Assembly (NCBI GenBank): GCA_963932465.1
Contig: OZ010792.1
Span: forward strand, 512,911,100 to 512,975,099
Length of the DNA stretch: 64,000 nt
Reading direction: 5' to 3'
Source of the DNA: Maratus speciosus
Taxonomy: Eukaryota; Arthropoda; Arachnida; Araneae; Salticidae
The notes beneath the pieces were generated by a model. That model had not been told where the DNA came from. It worked only from the letters and a program-made list of their open reading frames with translations, and searched no databases. The translations under genes and the position numbers were made by a program. Of the stretch, positions 45,119 to 56,378 are shown in pieces; position 1 is the stretch's first letter, and each line of letters starts with the position of its first letter.

Positions 45119-47498
45119 CAGTAGACTCCCTCAAATCCGCACAGCTTGGGACCAGAGGTTGTGCGGATTTCTGGTCATTGATTTGTTTACATTTTTGAAA
45201 CATTAATTTCATTGGTAGTCAGGGTTCGTTGATATATATCAATGGATATATATCATGATATATATCTTGATATATATCCGATATTTATTTTTAAAATATC
45301 AAGATTTTTGATATTTTCGATATTTTCAAATTCTTTACATTTATTTTCAAAATATCAAGATGTTTGATAGTTTGTATATTAATATTTATTTTCAAAATAT
45401 CACCGTGCAAGGTAATTTGATATTTTTCACCTTCAAAGCAAGTGTAAATGAAATTTTCACCTGTTATTGACTGTGTCATTCTGTAGATAATGAACTTATG
45501 CCTCTGGCAGTGACTTTTTTAGGAAAAGAAGAAAACGAATCTTTTCCAAGCTTTGTTTGAAACTTTTATTTTTAAATGTAGAACTAATAATTATATTAGA
45601 CAGTCAATTCAGAACAGCCATTGAAAGATAAAATGTAATTTTGATAATCATTTATATACAGCCAGGGTTCGTTGATATATATCAATGGATATATATCCAA
45701 TATTTATTTTCAAAATATCAAGATCTTTGATATTTTCATATTACTTGATATTTATTTTCAAAATAACATCTTTGATATTTTCGTATTACTTGATATTTAT
45801 TTTCAATATATCAAGATGTTTCATATTTTCTGCATTTGATATTTATTTTCAAAATATGAATGCGCGCAAGATATTTTTGATATTTTCAGTCGTAATTTGT
45901 AATATTTTAGTGTAAATGAAATAAATTTTCAACTGTTATTGACTGTGAATCTGTAGATAAAGAATTTGTCTCTTCTGGATGTGTCTTTTTTAGCCAAAAA
46001 AGAAAACATATATTTTTCAAACTTTAGATCTGAAGCATTTTTTTTTTTTTTTAATGTTGAACTAATAATTATGTGGGACATAATTCAGAACAACCATTGA
46101 AAGATAAACTGACTAATTTAACCCTCTGTCTACCAGAAGGGTCCAATGGACCCGACATGTACATTCAAAATATTTATTCAAACCAGAAATTTCTTCAAAA
46201 CAAACTAAATGTATAAATCAGACAATAATAAGTTAAATAAACAAATTAAATAGTTTTAAGTAAAAATTCTGGTGTAGAATGTTTTTATAAAACTTGAGTA
46301 AAATTTCCGGTAGTTCTAGGGTTAAATAAGCAATTATATACAGCTTCATTAGAAAAGAATCTTTTTTCAAGTTTTGGTTCAGTTTGAGTTTGAACTATAC
46401 AGCATGTTAGGAAATATGAAATAAAACATTTTATACTTACATTTAATATTAAAATTTTTCAATTAAAAAAACTTTTTTTGTATTTAAAATTTTGTTTTGA
46501 AAATATCTGATTTTTTTATACTTGGTCTGGAGTCTGGACACTGAATCTGAATCTTATAGTTAGTTTTTTTTATAAGTGTATAAATCAAATTGTTACTGTT
46601 TTCAATTATTTCATCTTCAATTTTGTTCTAAGTGGAAAAAAAAAATGCATTTTTTATATTATTTTTTGATTAAGTTTTCATGTTAAGTGCAATATATTTT
46701 AGTTTCTTCTCTATATTATGCTCAAAAACATTTATTATCAGCGGTAAGTTGGCTGCTTTGAAAATATCGGATATATATCGAAAATATCGGATATATATCA
46801 AAATATCGGATATTTTTGATATTTTCGAAAATATCACGATATTTACGAACCCTGTTGGTAGTTAAGCAAGGGAAATTATAATGAATGCTTACAATAAAGT
46901 GAAACATTCAAATAAGTAAAATAATAATTTATTAGTTTAAAAGTAAGTAATTAATAAAAATTTAGAAAAATATTAAATTATTACGAATGAAATCGATTAA
47001 ATTCGATTCCAAAAGTCCTATGCTGCCATCTAGTAAAAGCAAGGAGAACAGTGTTAATGCTATTATCAGTATATATAGCTTATTGCACTCACTGTAACTT
47101 TTTTCATTGTTATTTAGAGTCTTGAATGCTTTTCTTATACTGCTTTGTATGTTTAGAAATCAATTTGTGTATAATTAAAAAAAAAAAAAATTCTGCGAAA
47201 AATAATTTTAAAATAGCGTTCCGGTTCGTGGATTTTTCCATTTCGAACCATGGAAGTTTTGATATAGATATGCTAATTTATATCAAAATCAAAAGTAATG
47301 TAAATTTATTTAGTAATAAACAAGCTGTAATAGCCAAAAGAGAATGATTAACAAAAAATGTAGTAAAAAAAACACTGCGGTAATCGCCGATTTTGGCACC
47401 ATCTTGAATTTTGTTCCTGCAACTTAACTGTAAATTTCATTGTTTACATCTGAAAAAATACGTGGATTTTAGGGTCGCGGATTTAAGGGAGTCTACTG
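45119..47498. mobile_element. Element B (Tigger-like), copy 2
   Basis: It runs from CAGTAGACTCCCTCAAATCC to the complement of CAGTAGACTCCCTTAAATCC, with TA at 45117-45118 and 47499-47500. It is inverted relative to copy 1 (32462-34753) and lacks that copy's hAT MITE and part of its interior. It is itself split by element D at 45220-46854. Confidence 0.75.
45220..46854. mobile_element. Element D (hAT-type), copy 2, with duplicated head
   Basis: The ends match copy 1 (10636-11712). The TSD TTGGTAGT is at 45212-45219 and 46855-46862. An extra internal left end at about 45663 (CAGGGTTCGTTGATATATAT) and the repeated stretch around 45467-45570 and 45945-46050 show a tandem duplication of about 443 bp of the 5' part. 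Confidence 0.85.
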
Positions 47499-47754
47499 TA
47501 TAATTTAAAAATTTAAACAACATATACATTTAATGAATTTAAGTCATTTCAGTTAATTTTGAAAAAATATTAATATATAAAAGCCATTACATACACATCT
47601 GAAGTAAAATAAAAATGTATTTCAGCACATTGAAATACTTTATTAACATAGAACCCAGTAGGCAACATACATAGAGTACATAATTACAGGTATGTCTTTA
47701 TATAAAAAATTCAAACCAACTATATTCATGGAAATAAAAAATTTGTATTTTTAC

Positions 47755-48625
47755 TTTCTTCTATCTTTACAAAAAGAAAGTATTGGATTCGTGAAAAATT
47801 TCGACTTACAGTTGATGATGGATTTATACGTTTTAAAAAGGTCCTGAAGACAATTTGATAGTTTTTAGAAAATGACTGTCTGTATGTGAAAAAAATTTTG
47901 TGGGTGCTCTATCTTAAGAACTAATGCACAGAATTTCATAAAACTTTAGATTGAATTAGACCTTGATGTAAACTGGTGCTGATTAGTTTTTGGTGTATAC
48001 TGCCCAACAGGTGACGCTGCTATGCTGCCTTTATCTCAATTTTTGCAATAGCTTTATCTCAAGAACTAATGCACGGATTTTCATAAAACTTCAGATTCAG
48101 TTACAAGTTAAGTTATTGCTTATTGAATTTTGGTGCATATCGCCCTGCAGGTAGTGTGCTGCTATGCTGCATTTTTCGCAATTTCAGCAATAACTCTTAT
48201 CTCAAGAATGAATGTACGACTTCAATAAAAATTTAGATTCAGTTAAACCTTGATATAAACTGGAATGATTAGTTTTTGGTGTATATCGCCCAAGCGGCGC
48301 TGTTATGCTGCATTTATCTCACTTTTTGCAATAGCTTTATCTCAAGAACTAATAATGCATGGATTTTCATCAAACTTCAGATTCAGTTAGATGTTGATGT
48401 AAATTGTTACTGATCAGGTTTTGTTGTAAATTGCACAACAGGTGATACTTATATCTCCTTGTTAAATGCATCCAATTCAACAAATCTATATTTGACAATC
48501 CTCATGATGGGCATAAATTGTCATTTAATTTTGGCACTGTGATAGTGAATTTTGAATTATTAACATGTTTGAGATAGAAGAAACTTTTGGGATCGGCACA
48601 TCTGACTAGTTTACCCCTTTTTTTC
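47755..48625. repeat. Family E repeat, copy 2 (inverted)
   Basis: It starts ACTTTCTTCTATCTTTACAA and ends near GAGATAGAAGAAACTTTTGG, so both ends carry an ACTTTCTTCTATCT-type inverted motif. The core has at least four units of about 145 bp containing AGGTGACGCTGCTATGCTGC or variants (near 48010, 48150, 48295). There is no coding capacity. Confidence 0.6.
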
Positions 48626-49679
48626 TTCCTACTTATATATTTTAAATTTTAATATTCTATTCACTATTTGATTTAAAGAAAATTAACAATTTTATATCTT
48701 CTATTATATTTCAAACTAATTTGTGAGAAACACTGACATTTAATTAATTTAAATTCATATAATTTATACAATTTATAACTTGTAAAATAGCATTACAATT
48801 ATATTGTATATAAGGGAACAATGTATTTTTTTATGTATAGTGTATATGATATATAGAAAATATAGTATACAATAATGTAATTACGCATGTATTATACTTT
48901 TGAAAAAACCCGATTTTCCCCGGGGAAAATTGGGTTTTTCATGAAAAAACCCGAAAAAACCCATGTGGGTTGGGTTTTTTCAGAAAAACCCGGGTTTTTG
49001 CGAACCCTGCTTAAACTTAAAATTGTGTAAAATATAGCAATTGAATTAGGATTGAATATTTGCAATTCAGTTCATGCCCATAAATAGTGTCAAATTCACT
49101 TACATTACATTAAATATGTTATTTTACACTGATATAATTTTAATAATTTGCAGAAGTACCGTATAAAAGAATTAGGCACTGTAAATTTCTTGAATCAACT
49201 TCAACTCCCCATCGTCAAAAGTGTAAAATGCCAAATTACCCAGTTGGAGATGGATTTCCTACTTTTAACAGCACATTTTCCAACAGTATTACACATTTAT
49301 CTTTCTGGGTTATTCTGGCCATTGGAATTTGTTTGTGGACCAAGAAGGGGGGGGGGCGGGTAGGGTTGCATGAATGATACAGTAGTGTCTCTTAGTTCTC
49401 ACGATATATTATTGATTTGTTCTTTCCCCCTATTATTTACTTAAATATACATCTTTGAATTCACCTATTTGAAAATGATAAAGTAAAAATGTCTTTATTT
49501 ATTTTAATAAATCTCAAAAATTTTCCCGAATATATTTCCTCCCAAACTCTGATTTTTCTCCTATTGCTAACATAGAAATCTGGTTGCCATTTTAAAAACT
49601 CTTCCTTCTGACTTTATTTGAAATACAAATTAAGGAGTTTTGGTTATTAGCATCTTTGATGTTTGGTTGTGGATGTGTA

Positions 49680-49752
49680 TCCTGGCTAGCTCAGATGGTA
49701 GAGCAAATTCCTAATTTTAGGAATGGTCCAGGGTTCGATCCCCTGGCCAGGT
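49680..49752 (+). tRNA. tRNA-like sequence, probably a pseudogene (Lys-like)
   Basis: A cloverleaf can be drawn: acceptor TCCTGGC with GCCAGGT (outer pair mismatched), D-arm GCTC-AGATGGTA-GAGC, anticodon stem ATTCC with GGAAT, and T-arm CAGGG-TTCGATC-CCCTG. The anticodon loop TAATTTTA is one base too long, with an extra base before the stem, so the anticodon is not defined; TTT (Lys) is the nearest reading. A TTTTT run follows directly. It may be a SINE head or a decayed tRNA gene. Confidence 0.5.
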
Positions 49753-50029
49753 TTTTCCTAATACCATTCATCAAAGTATTAGAATTTTCGATCAGTCTTA
49801 AGTATTTTTAATTTTATGAAGTAATTTAGAATATAGGGGAGAGGACTAAGTTCAAGGGGGGGGGGGGGATCTATGTACAATGGGTGATCAGTTAATGAAC
49901 TTAATCCATTTCAAAATAGTGTTCACTAATCGAATTGTTCATTAACCGAGCATAGATTTTGTATTAATTTTTATGGGAAATCAATGAATTCAATCTTAAA
50001 AGCTAAATGATGTATTTAAAAAATATATA

Positions 50030-50328
50030 CGTAGTAGGATTCAAAAGTTCCCGGGCTGACTCTATAACTGTAACAATATTACCAATTACATTACTGAAAC
50101 ACATCTGCCTTCGAAATAAGACCCTTGCGTAACAATACACATTTGCCATCGCCTGTAAAGGTCATTGAATCTCTTCTGGAATCCATTTTTAGCCATGTCC
50201 TTTAATCCAGCCTGCGATGCGCTTTTTGCTTCATCTGAAGTTTGAAATCGACGACCATGCATGTTAAGCGAAGACCAAAAGGCAATTCGAATTGAAATGG
50301 TGGGAGGCTTAATCTCGGCTGTTGACAA
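50030..50328 (-). pseudogene. mariner transposase C-terminal relic, inverted copy
   Basis: The minus-strand frame 50328-50086 contains MHGRRFQTSDEAKSASQAGL, KNGFQKRFNDLYRRWQ and GSYFEG, the usual C-terminus of mariner transposases. It matches the + strand copy at 50769-50940 closely, with differences such as IVTQ versus VVAQ. The part nearest the element centre (MSTAEIKPPT...) does not belong to that block. Confidence 0.7.
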
Positions 50329-50374
50329 AGATCTTTCCCTACTAGGCAGAATTGTTACTGGAAACTAGAAATTG

Positions 50375-50969
50375 TGTTTTTAATACGATCCGCAATCCAA
50401 GAGAGCATCAGCAACTTGGAAATCACCACAGAAGAAGAAATTCCGCCAAGATCGCTCTAAAGGGAAGGTCATGTTAAAGGTATTCTTCGATATCCAAGGC
50501 ACTGTGCATCTGGAATTTATCCCTGAAGGACGCACTGTCAACAAAGAAGTCTATGTAGACATACTGCGTCGTTTATGTGAGTCGGACGGAAGAAGAGGCC
50601 AAAATTTTGGGCTGAGCAGTCATGGGTGCTTTTGCATGACAACGTTCCTGCACACCGATCCCTAGTCGTCGGTGACTTCCTCACGAAAACAACTGTTTTG
50701 CCACATCCTCCTTACTTCCCTGATCTCTCAACCTGCGACTTTAGCCTGTTTTCGGAACTGCACGTCGCTTGCAGGGTCGTCAATTTCAATCTTCAGGTGA
50801 AGTTAAAAGTGCATCGCAGGCTGAATTAAAGGGCATGGCTAAAAATGGATTCCAGAAGTGCTTCGATGACCTTTATAGCCGATGGCAAAAGTGTGTTGTT
50901 GCGCAAGGATCTTATTTCGAAGGCGGATGCGTTTCAGCAATGAAATTGGTTATATTTTTACAGTTATAG
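50375..50969 (+). pseudogene. mariner transposase, central and C-terminal part
   Basis: The frame starts near VFNTIRNPREHQ (50375), continues KGKVMLKVFFDIQGTVHLEF (about 50460-50520) and PEGRTVNKEVYVDILRRL. After a frameshift it gives LLHDNVPAH (from 50629, with the second catalytic Asp), HPPYFPDLSTCDF (third Asp in PDLxxCDF) and, after another shift, the C-terminal GSYFEGG. This order is that of DD34D mariner transposases. The N-terminal DNA-binding half and first catalytic Asp are absent, and there are at least two frameshifts. Confidence 0.8.
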
Positions 50970-51467
50970 AGTCAGTCCGGGAACTTTTGAATCCCACCTC
51001 GTAAATCTTCCCTTTATAATAGGGCTAATATACGTCCTTATTAAATATGGACAGATCATATTTTGATGGCTTTGTCTGTGTCATGGCGTATTTGAAAAAA
51101 TAATAAATGACATGCCCTTTGTAAAAACTTTTAGGATTACATTCATTGGCTACGGCATTAAATCATATCAGTTTTTCACTATGACCTTTCATTAACTCTT
51201 TACTTCTCTAAAAGATCGTGTTTACTGCAGGACCTGATAAAGCTCAAGTGGACTCTAGAGCCTGTTAATAATTTCTGAACTAAATTTCAATTAAAATAAT
51301 TTGAAATTAAAAATATTTCTTTAAGAAAAGACACAAAATATAAAAATTATTGTTTCTGATCTGTTCATTCTAATTTAGGGGTTCTAAAATATAGGGCACC
51401 GGTAGCCCATGAATTAATTAGGCCATACGTATACAACTGTTAAAATGTTCTCTAAGTCGAGAATTAT

Positions 51468-51798
51468 AGGTCAAAATTGGGAAATTTCATTAGCGGCCAC
51501 TGGCCAGTGAGACTAATTTTTTAAGTGGCCACTTTCTTTAAACTAGCGGCCACTTTTTTATTTCAAAATGCTAAACAGTAAAATTTATATAAGAATTAAT
51601 CAAAAACTGAGTAGCCCAAAATTAGTATGTTAATATAAATATATTGGAACCAAAAAAAGTATAATCCTTGATGAAATGCAAGAAAATTTTATTATCTCCT
51701 TGTAAAAAAGTGGCCGCTGATAGACGATTCTTTACTAGCCATTTTTTTTTCCTTTACTGGCCCTATGGCCGGTGGCTAGTGCTAATTTTGACCTTTAT
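51468..51798. mobile_element. Small TIR element (GGTCAAAATT...)
   Basis: The left end AGGTCAAAATTGGGAAATTT, then AGCGGCCACTGGCC, is mirrored by GGCCGGTGGCTAGTGCTAAT then TTTGACCT. AGTGGCCAC/AGCGGCCAC motifs recur internally (51530, 51545, 51710). No clean TSD is seen. Confidence 0.5.
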
Positions 51799-52159
51799 CG
51801 ACAATATATGCAATTAAATACAGCTCTGCAAATCTGAAACACAGCATAGCTTCTTCTTGACTTTGTTTTGTGAGGTGTTCGTTAGCCGAACATAAAAATC
51901 TCTCGCGAAAGTGTACTCTAACCGATCTGTTTGTAAACCGAACAGTTCGTTAAACGATCACCCACTGTACTATAAAGAATAAATGGAGATTTTCACTTAA
52001 GATCTTGTAGTGAAAATCTGTGTTTAATATATATCTGATTTTGAAAAGTTTTCGATTGATCTAATTATTTTCCATCATAAATGTTGTCTACTTAGTTAAA
52101 CTGATTTATTTATTTATTTTCAGGATTTTTTTTTGCTTTTAATCAATACAAGAACAAAA

Positions 52160-52172
52160 ATGGAGGAGGATT
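52160..52172 (+). CDS. POP1: POP1, first coding exon (13 bases)
   Basis: The sequence ATGGAGGAGGATT is followed by a strong donor GTAAGTATT at 52173. It encodes MEED plus one base. The next exon (57997) opens after TAG with CTGTTAAC, so the phase matches and the junction codon is TCT (Ser), giving MEED-S-VNVLNFAEC. A 3' splice-like site (TTTTCAG, 52117-52123) lies just upstream, so a further 5' untranslated exon may exist. The assignment rests on phase, the donor and the need for a start codon; no transcript evidence is available. Confidence 0.6.
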
Positions 52173-53109
52173 GTAAGTATTTAAAAAGAGCTGCCATGTT
52201 CTCTGATTTTTCAACCATCTCCTTAAAATTGTCGAAATACCATTTTCTTTTTCTTGTTTTTTTCTTCTTATAACTAATGATGATTGAATATATATTTTTT
52301 AAATGTTTTTGTTTGTTGCTTTTAAACTATGAATTATTTTAGTTGTTAAATTCAAATTAATATTGATAATTAACAGAATGAATAATATTAAATACTCTTA
52401 TGTTCCTTTAATTATCTTTCATTTATATAATATAGTGTACAATGTATGAATTATTATAGGAATCATGTCATTATTTTTGTTTGTCTTATTGCTAAATGCT
52501 ATTCTTTTTTGAAAAAATCAGACGGAGAATTTTAATATTATTGTGGCTTACTCTCAAGAGCAAGGCTAAATATCTTTGATGAATGAATGATAAAATGCAT
52601 TCTATCAAATGTTTAGACTAACTGCCTAATGTAAAAAAAAAAAATTATTGAGGTATTTGCATCTTTGTTAGTTAGGTTCTAGAAAATATATGTTATCAAA
52701 ATCAATCAATATTACTGTTGTAGTGCTGATTAAAGATGAGTTCAGGGTCCAAGCCTGAAAAAAATTGCATCATTGAAGCCCAAGCCCAATGCCAAAAATA
52801 TGTTAAACCTAAAAAGGAAATTGTTAACAACATTTTCCCAATCGTTTCAAGATTTTCTCATTTAAAAATATATTGTATAGAAATAACTTTTAATTCTAAA
52901 TACTCCCCCATGACAACGTCCACAATTTTTATAGCCTTGAAAATCTGTTTAAAATAGCAAATTTTTTATTTATAGCCAACCACTGGCAGAAATCTGCAAA
53001 AGTCACAATTCTAATTCTTTTAAAGTATCATTGTATAACTATAACAGAAAGGCATGAGTTCTGTTTTTCAGTAATTCTATTTTGTCTTTTGTTTGAAAAA
53101 GGATTAAAA

Positions 53110-53755
53110 AAAAAACTCATCGGATGTGACAATCCCAAAACTTTCTTCTATCTCAAACATGCTAATACTTCCTGAAAAATGCAGCATAGCAGTGCCACCG
53201 GTTGGATGAGTTACACCAAAATCTAATCTGCAATAACTCATGTCAACTTCTAACAGAATCTGAAGTTTGATGAAAATCCGTGCATTAGTTTTTGAGATAG
53301 AGCTATTGCGGAAATCATGAAAAAGGCAGCATAGCAGCGCCACCTGTTGAGCGATTTACACCAAAAACTAAACAGCACTAATTTATATCAGGGACTAATT
53401 GAATCTGAAGTTTGATGAAAATTCGTGCATTAGTTCTTGAGGTATAGCTATTGTGATAATCATGAATAATGCAGCATAGCAGTGCCACCTGTTGGGCGAT
53501 TTACACCAAAAAGTAATCAGAACAAAACTATATCAGGGACTAACTAAATCTGAAGTTTTATTAAATTCCGTTCATTAGTTCTTGAGATAGAGTGGCCACA
53601 AAATTTGTGTTATGTACAGGCAGACAGACATTTTGTAAAAACATGTTTTTCAGGATCTCAGTCCCCTAAAACGCATAAATCCGTCAAAAACTACTTTCAA
53701 AAATTTTCACGAATCCAATACTTCTTGTAAAAATAGAAGAAAGTAAAAAAAGGCA
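53110..53755. repeat. Family E repeat, copy 3
   Basis: It is in inverse orientation to copy 2. It starts near CGGATGTGACAATCCCAAAA and ends CAATACTTCTTGTAAAAATA followed by GAAGAAAGT. The GCAGCATAGCAGCGCCACCT-type core recurs about three times (near 53183, 53325, 53471). Confidence 0.65.
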
Positions 53756-53878
53756 GGGGGATATCCCACAGCTCAGTTGTGTTACTAACCCCGACCATGT
53801 AAAGACTTCAAAGTCACAATATAGTGTACATCAAGTCTTTAAAGTATCATAAATTTTTTTGTTTTAAATTGTAATGAT

Positions 53879-54539
53879 CAGTGGCACCAACTTATATGGG
53901 CCAATGGGGCACAAGCCCACCCAATAATTGGATCTCTCCGCCCACCCAATTTCTATTAATTTAATTCATAATTTTTTTTTTATTATTAATCGTTGAAGTG
54001 AAATTTGGTTTTATTACCATTCTCAAAATAGTTTTTGAAAAATAGTAAGGACATAAATTAAACTTAAAGGACATAAATTAGTATTGAATTAGTAAGTAGA
54101 ACATAAATTAATATTGAAAACCCTTTCAGCAGATGTATAGTAAAATTTCTCCCGAAAACAAATTTTCTGTATATTTTGCCATCTGTTTTGATGTCTTGAA
54201 TTGATAAAGCGCTTGGTGACTTTAAATGTATGCTTTTCTTGACAGTTAGTTTTTTGCACTTTCAAATAGTTAGCAATTCCAATGTCATTTAAAATAAATA
54301 TTAATGTATTTATATGGAAGAACTCACAAGAATGTAATTTAATAAAATTACTTATAAAATTATAATTATAAAAGTTTAAAAATTTGCTCAGAAAACCTAA
54401 TTTAATTTTGAATTATCTTTAGTCACTCGCTCCTCCCCTCTGTCACCACACACACACACTAAGGGAGAAAAAAATTGTATGTGTTTTTTTACTCAAAATT
54501 TTTGAGCCCACCCAATATTTTGAAAAGTTGGCGCCACTA
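53879..54539. mobile_element. hAT-type element, 661 bp
   Basis: The ends CAGTGGCACCAACTT and AAGTTGGCGCCACTA are near complements. The TSD GTAATGAT lies at 53871-53878 and 54540-54547. The subterminal motif GCCCACCCAAT recurs at both ends (53915-53950 and 54506-54517). No coding region. Confidence 0.85.
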
Positions 54540-54540
54540 G

Positions 54541-55360
54541 TAATGATTGTTTTTTAAATGTAAAAGTAGTATCAAATTTTGGCAAAAAAAAAAAAAAAAA
54601 ATAAATAAAAATATCATATCTTCTCTAAAAATAATCTTAAAAAAAATCATAATAAATATAAAATGTGTTTGTATATCTTATGTTATTGGAGTATTGTATG
54701 AGTGATACATTTACTTAAAAAATATATGTTAACATTCCAGCAGCCGCACTGTTGCAAATTTTACAACGAAGGTGGTATTTCTTAAACTGTTCTCAGATAT
54801 GATGCTGAAACTGTCTGAAGTTTATTGTTATTCCCCAATTGAACTTTGCCCTTTGTATTAAAATCAATTTCCAATGCAGTTTTATGCGTCTTTGATAAAT
54901 TTGTTTTGTGTGAGCGCTTTCACAAGTTAGATATATTAATGAATTATTTCACATTTTAAAGGTTTATTTCTGCAATAATGTAATTAATATGTTTTACACT
55001 TTTTTTTTTTACATACTAGTCAAATGAAAATTATTTAATAGAATTTTCACCAAAATTGGAAAGATGGTTGATATGCAATATATATTTCATGATGACATAG
55101 AAGAATGAATAATTGTCTTTTAAATGTAAAATTAGCATCAAGTTTTAGCAGAAAAAAAAAAGCTTAAAAGATTTTCAGCATTTTTTTTTTCTAAAAATAA
55201 TCTTAACGAAATTACAATAAATATAAAATGTTTTTGTATATTTTACTGTATTGGTGTATTCTGTGTTTGATACATACTATATACCTTACAAAAATATATT
55301 AACATTCCAGTGGCCGCAATGTTCCAAATTTTATGACAGAAGTGGTATTTCTTAAACATC
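54541..55360. repeat. Diverged ~570-bp direct duplication
   Basis: Blocks 54541-54790 and 55107-55360 share TTTTTTAAATGTAAAA, TCTAAAAATAATCTTAA, AATAAATATAAAATGT, TTAACATTCCAG then GGCCGCA/AGCCGCA, and GGTGGTATTTCTTAAAC, in the same order. The spacer 54790-55107 is unrelated. The hAT element at 53879 abuts the first block, so it inserted into or beside it. Confidence 0.7.
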
Positions 55361-55984
55361 CATGCAAATATAATTTTTTTGTATATTTATACGGATAAAA
55401 CAAACTGGAATAAAATAGAATATACCACAAGATCAAAAATTAAAAAGTTGTGCATTGCAAAAGTTCCTTCTAGTTTAAAAGAAATTGCGAGAAATATTGG
55501 AGTTAATAACAGATAATTTTTTGAAAATAATGGATCTTTTTTTTTAATATAATAGATTTTCTTATCTTTGAATTCATGCATTAAGTCATGCTTGACATCA
55601 CGAAAAAATCGTAGTTGCTACGATTTGGACCTATAAACTACGATGCTACGAAAATCGGTCTTAAACTACGATTTTTTGCAAAAACACAAAAGCATTTTTT
55701 GTTTCTAGTTGCGATTTTTATCCCGCGCACCATATTTTTCAGGAGTGATTCTGTTCCGAAATTTCCAAGTATTCATTTCCGAAAGCATTAAAAAATTGGC
55801 CATTAGCCCAAAAATTCAGACATTAAAAATTGCTCATGAGAAAAAAAAATTCTGGGCTGCAAAAAAAAAAACTTCTTAACATAAAACACTCTAATTGTGT
55901 TTTTGTAAATATTTATACAGGAATTCCCTTTCTTAGAAACAAGGTTGCCATTTTAAGAATTCTGGAGGGGGTTCCTTGAGGGGC

Positions 55985-56330
55985 AAGGTTTGAAATAGTG
56001 TGCAAAATCGCACGATTTGCAATAAACTATCGCGAATTTCGACAAATGACCGTGTAAAAAAAATCAATTTTGTCAATTGCCCGCAGAAGAAAATAAATTT
56101 CATTAAAGGATCGTGGTAAAAACCTGAATTTTTTCAAAATCTCGCAGAAAGAAAACGCAAATTTCATCGAAAGATTAGCAAGAAAACGCGAATTTCACCG
56201 AAAGATCGCAGAAAGAAAACACTAATTTAGTCAAAGGATCGTGGTAAAAAAAATGCAAAATTCGTCAGCGTAAATAATGCGAATTTCGTCAAAAGTTCAT
56301 GGTAAAAAGTGTGGATTTCAACAAAGAAAC
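55985..56330. repeat. Minisatellite, same family as 31890-32300, inverted
   Basis: Units such as AAAACGCGAATTTCACCGAA then AGATCGCAGAAAG are the complement of the consensus at 31890-32300. About eight diverged units are visible. Confidence 0.7.
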
Positions 56331-56378
56331 GTGATAGGAAAATGGGAATTACGATTGTGAAAAAAAAAAAAATGGGTA

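Larger units (their letters stand above)
45003..49009. mobile_element. hAT-type element, 4.0 kb, hosting B, D and E
   Basis: The ends are CAGGGTTCGCAAAGCTGGGC and the complement of CAGGGTTCGCAAAAACCCGG. The TSD CTTAAACT is at 44995-45002 and 49010-49017. Subterminal arrays of AAAAAACCC/GGGTTTTTT occur at both ends (45033-45110 and 48903-49000). The inside is mostly other elements: B copy 2 at 45119-47498 and family E copy 2 at 47755-48625, so its own unique part is about 700 bases. Confidence 0.85.
50030..51001 (+). mobile_element. Fold-back mariner (two 3' ends)
   Basis: Both ends carry the mariner TIR (GGATTCAAAAGTTCCCGG left; its complement right) beside TA (50028-50029 and 51002-51003). 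The right arm (about 50760-51001) and left arm (50030-50270) are inverted copies of the same transposase 3' end. The true 5' end and the N-terminal half of the transposase are missing. Such structures arise by aberrant transposition or gap repair. Confidence 0.8.
49878..51967. mobile_element. Tigger-like element with GTGGGTGATC termini
   Basis: The left end CAATGGGTGATCAGTTAATG and the right end, complement of CAGTGGGTGATCGTTTAACG, form an imperfect TIR. TA flanks each end (49876-49877 and 51968-51969). The subterminal parts repeat GTTC-TTAACCGA-type motifs (49910-49955 and 51880-51955). It has no transposase of its own; it hosts a fold-back mariner (50030-51001) and a smaller TIR element (about 51468-51798). 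Confidence 0.7.

Noticed and set aside
52736..52957. 73-codon frame in POP1 intron 1
   Set aside because: No splice sites in a compatible phase and no match to POP1 or other families; probably chance.
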